Assembly: GCA_024683675.1 (NCBI GenBank)
Contig: JAIKYB010000133.1
Span: 1 to 32,747 of the forward strand
Reading direction: 5' to 3'
DNA length: 32,747 nt
From: Treponema sp.
GTDB lineage: Bacteria > Spirochaetota > Spirochaetia > Treponematales > Treponemataceae
Part shown: positions 31,619 to 32,747 of the stretch, piece after piece
Layout of the letters: every line of letters begins with the position of its first letter
How positions within the stretch are numbered: position 1 is the first letter of the stretch
Program-made: the position numbers and the translations under genes
Notes under the pieces: model-generated
What the model was told of the DNA's origin: nothing
Databases searched by the model: none
What the model saw: only the letters and a program-made list of their open reading frames with translations

Positions 31619-32747
31619 GAAGAAAGCCGCGTGATGAGGCTGCTCAGGAAAACACTGAACCTCAGGCAACTTTGGACTTTGATGGAGATTCGCAGGCAGA
31701 GCCAGTTGCAGAACAGACCTCAGAAGTAAATGAAAAGACTGAAACAGAAAAGCCTGTTGTTAGAAAAAGACGAATCGTAAAAAAATCTGAAGAAAGTGAA
31801 GCTGCAGCCCCTGCTGAAGAAAACAATTCTGAAGCATCTGCTGCTGAAAGTACACAAGAACACAGTTCAGAGCATAGTTCTGAACACACACCTGAAAGAA
31901 ACAATTACAGAAGACAAAATCAAAATTATCAGAACAGAAATAATTATAGAAGAAATCAGGGATCAAAGCGTCCTTATGGTGCAAGAGCTTCTTATCCAAC
32001 TCCTTCTGCTGAAATGTCTGAAGCCTTAGCCCAGGAAATGAGCGCGTCTTCTGAGGATAACGAAAACAGACCACGACTTTTAATAAATGATCTGACCTTG
32101 AAGAGTATGCCGGAGCTTCGTGAACATGCAATGCAGTTTGGCTTTACAGAAGACGACCTTGCTCCTATGAAAAAGCAGGATTTGATTTTTGTAATCTTAA
32201 AGGCTCACACAGAGCATGGTGGAATTATTTTTGCTTCCGGTGCTCTTGAAATCCTGCCAGATGGATACGGCTTCCTTCGTTCACCACAGAATTCTTATCT
32301 TCCTGGACCTGATGATATTTACATTAGTCCTAGTCAGATTAGACTTTTTAATCTTAAAACTGGTGATACTGTTTATGGTCAGACTCGTTCTCCAAAAGAA
32401 GGAGAGCGCTTCTTTGCTTTACTGCGCATTGAAAGTGTAAACTACGATGAGCCTCGCGTTGCCCAGACTCGTGTTCCTTTTGAAAATCTTACACCTCTTT
32501 ATCCGGATGAAAAGCTTCGTTTGGAAACAGTTTCTACAGAGGTTTCAACCCGCATTGTTGATTTGTTTGCACCTATAGGAAAGGGTCAGCGTCTTTTGAT
32601 TGTTGCTCCTCCAAAGGCAGGTAAGACAATCCTCATGCAGAAAATTGCAAATGCAATTACAACAAACAATCCTGAAGTTTACCTTATTGTGCTCTTAATT
32701 GATGAGCGTCCTGAGGAAGTTACAGAAATGGAGCGTGCAATTAAGGG
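31606..32747 (+). CDS. rho: Transcription termination factor Rho (3' end cut by window)
   Basis: Rho is the hexameric RNA helicase that ends transcription at Rho-dependent sites. The ORF track missed it because no stop occurs before the window edge; 380 codons are visible. Residues about 1-150 are a disordered extension: acidic and Ala/Glu-rich, then rich in N, R, Q and Y (for example NNYRR twice). The Rho N-terminal helical domain ([20 protein letters not shown], about 160-180) and the RNA-binding cold-shock-like domain ([14 protein letters not shown]) follow. The ATPase begins with Walker A PPKAGKT at 335-341. The Walker lysine is residue 340 against 184 in E. coli Rho, so the extension adds about 156 residues. 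Start ATG has GGAG nine bases upstream. Confidence 0.95.
   Translation, partial: MAPLRRKPRDEAAQENTEPQATLDFDGDSQAEPVAEQTSEVNEKTETEKPVVRKRRIVKKSEESEAAAPAEENNSEASAAESTQEHSSEHSSEHTPERNNYRRQNQNYQNRNNYRRNQGSKRPYGARASYPTPSAEMSEALAQEMSASSEDNENRPRLLINDLTLKSMPELREHAMQFGFTEDDLAPMKKQDLIFVILKAHTEHGGIIFASGALEILPDGYGFLRSPQNSYLPGPDDIYISPSQIRLFNLKTGDTVYGQTRSPKEGERFFALLRIESVNYDEPRVAQTRVPFENLTPLYPDEKLRLETVSTEVSTRIVDLFAPIGKGQRLLIVAPPKAGKTILMQKIANAITTNNPEVYLIVLLIDERPEEVTEMERAIK

Noticed and set aside
31760-32131. Minus-strand ORFs over the start of rho
   Set aside because: They arise from the low-complexity coding sequence of the Rho extension; their Cys/Phe/Gln-rich products look like antisense translations.
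1-32747. Mobile elements, prophage or CRISPR
   Set aside because: No transposase, integrase, att-like repeats or spaced direct repeats were seen; gene content is core-like throughout.

Overview
This AT-rich window looks like chromosomal DNA from a spirochaete, most likely a Treponema species. The main evidence is a FlaA flagellar sheath protein with signal peptide, a spirochaete-type SPASM protein without radical-SAM cysteines, and the gene order amidase - GerMN - flaA ... rpsT - HU - lnt - bactofilin - rho. From memory this order resembles the T. pallidum TP0247-TP0254 neighbourhood. I saw no insertion sequence, phage gene, CRISPR array or rRNA operon. The window is mostly core genome with some lineage-specific architectures.

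Layout. 1-1814: the start of thrS (minus, cut by the window edge), hslO (Hsp33), ssrA (tmRNA) and a palindromic bidirectional terminator. 1838-4548: a minus-strand partner-switching operon (membrane/GAF/SpoIIE phosphatase, STAS antagonist, RsbW-like kinase) behind a clear sigma-70 promoter. 4568-7633: a minus-strand operon of a TPR protein with a degenerate Mrr-like tail, a metallophosphoesterase and a ParB-fold protein. 7725-10597: two overlapping plus-strand TPR genes for exported or membrane-anchored proteins. 10594-14005: a minus-strand DNA-repair operon, xseA-xseB-mutL. 14066-22172: a tight plus-strand operon (spiro-SPASM protein, GT2-like protein, a triple fusion SpsF/PseG-like/methyltransferase, ATP-grasp ligase, cell-wall amidase, GerMN protein). 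22179-23402: flaA with its own promoter and terminator. 23416-28243: a RelA/SpoT-TPR fusion, tRNA-Glu(UUC), a JAMM-DinG fusion helicase and plsC. 28353-31420: a small zinc-ribbon protein (minus), rpsT with a TTG start, HU, lnt and a bactofilin. 31447-end: rho with its promoter, a possible leader ORF overlapping its start, and a long disordered N-terminal extension. Rho is cut by the window edge.

The most interesting part is 14066-20668, directly upstream of amidase-GerMN-flaA. Its domains (CMP-sugar synthetase-like, nucleotide-sugar hydrolase-like, zinc-ribbon methyltransferase, glycosyltransferase-like, ATP-grasp ligase, SPASM protein) look like a pathway that builds and attaches an unusual methylated sugar or sugar-amino acid. 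Its position makes flagellar or envelope proteins candidate targets, but that is inference. Other points worth a second look are a 22-residue tmRNA tag, the JAMM-DinG and RelA-TPR fusions, an exported TPR protein with five WEx(I/V)D repeats, and the Rho extension.

Promoters follow a TTGAC(A/G)-N17/18-TATAAT pattern. Apart from ssrA with its terminator (1393-1814), no gene-free stretch exceeds about 300 bases.
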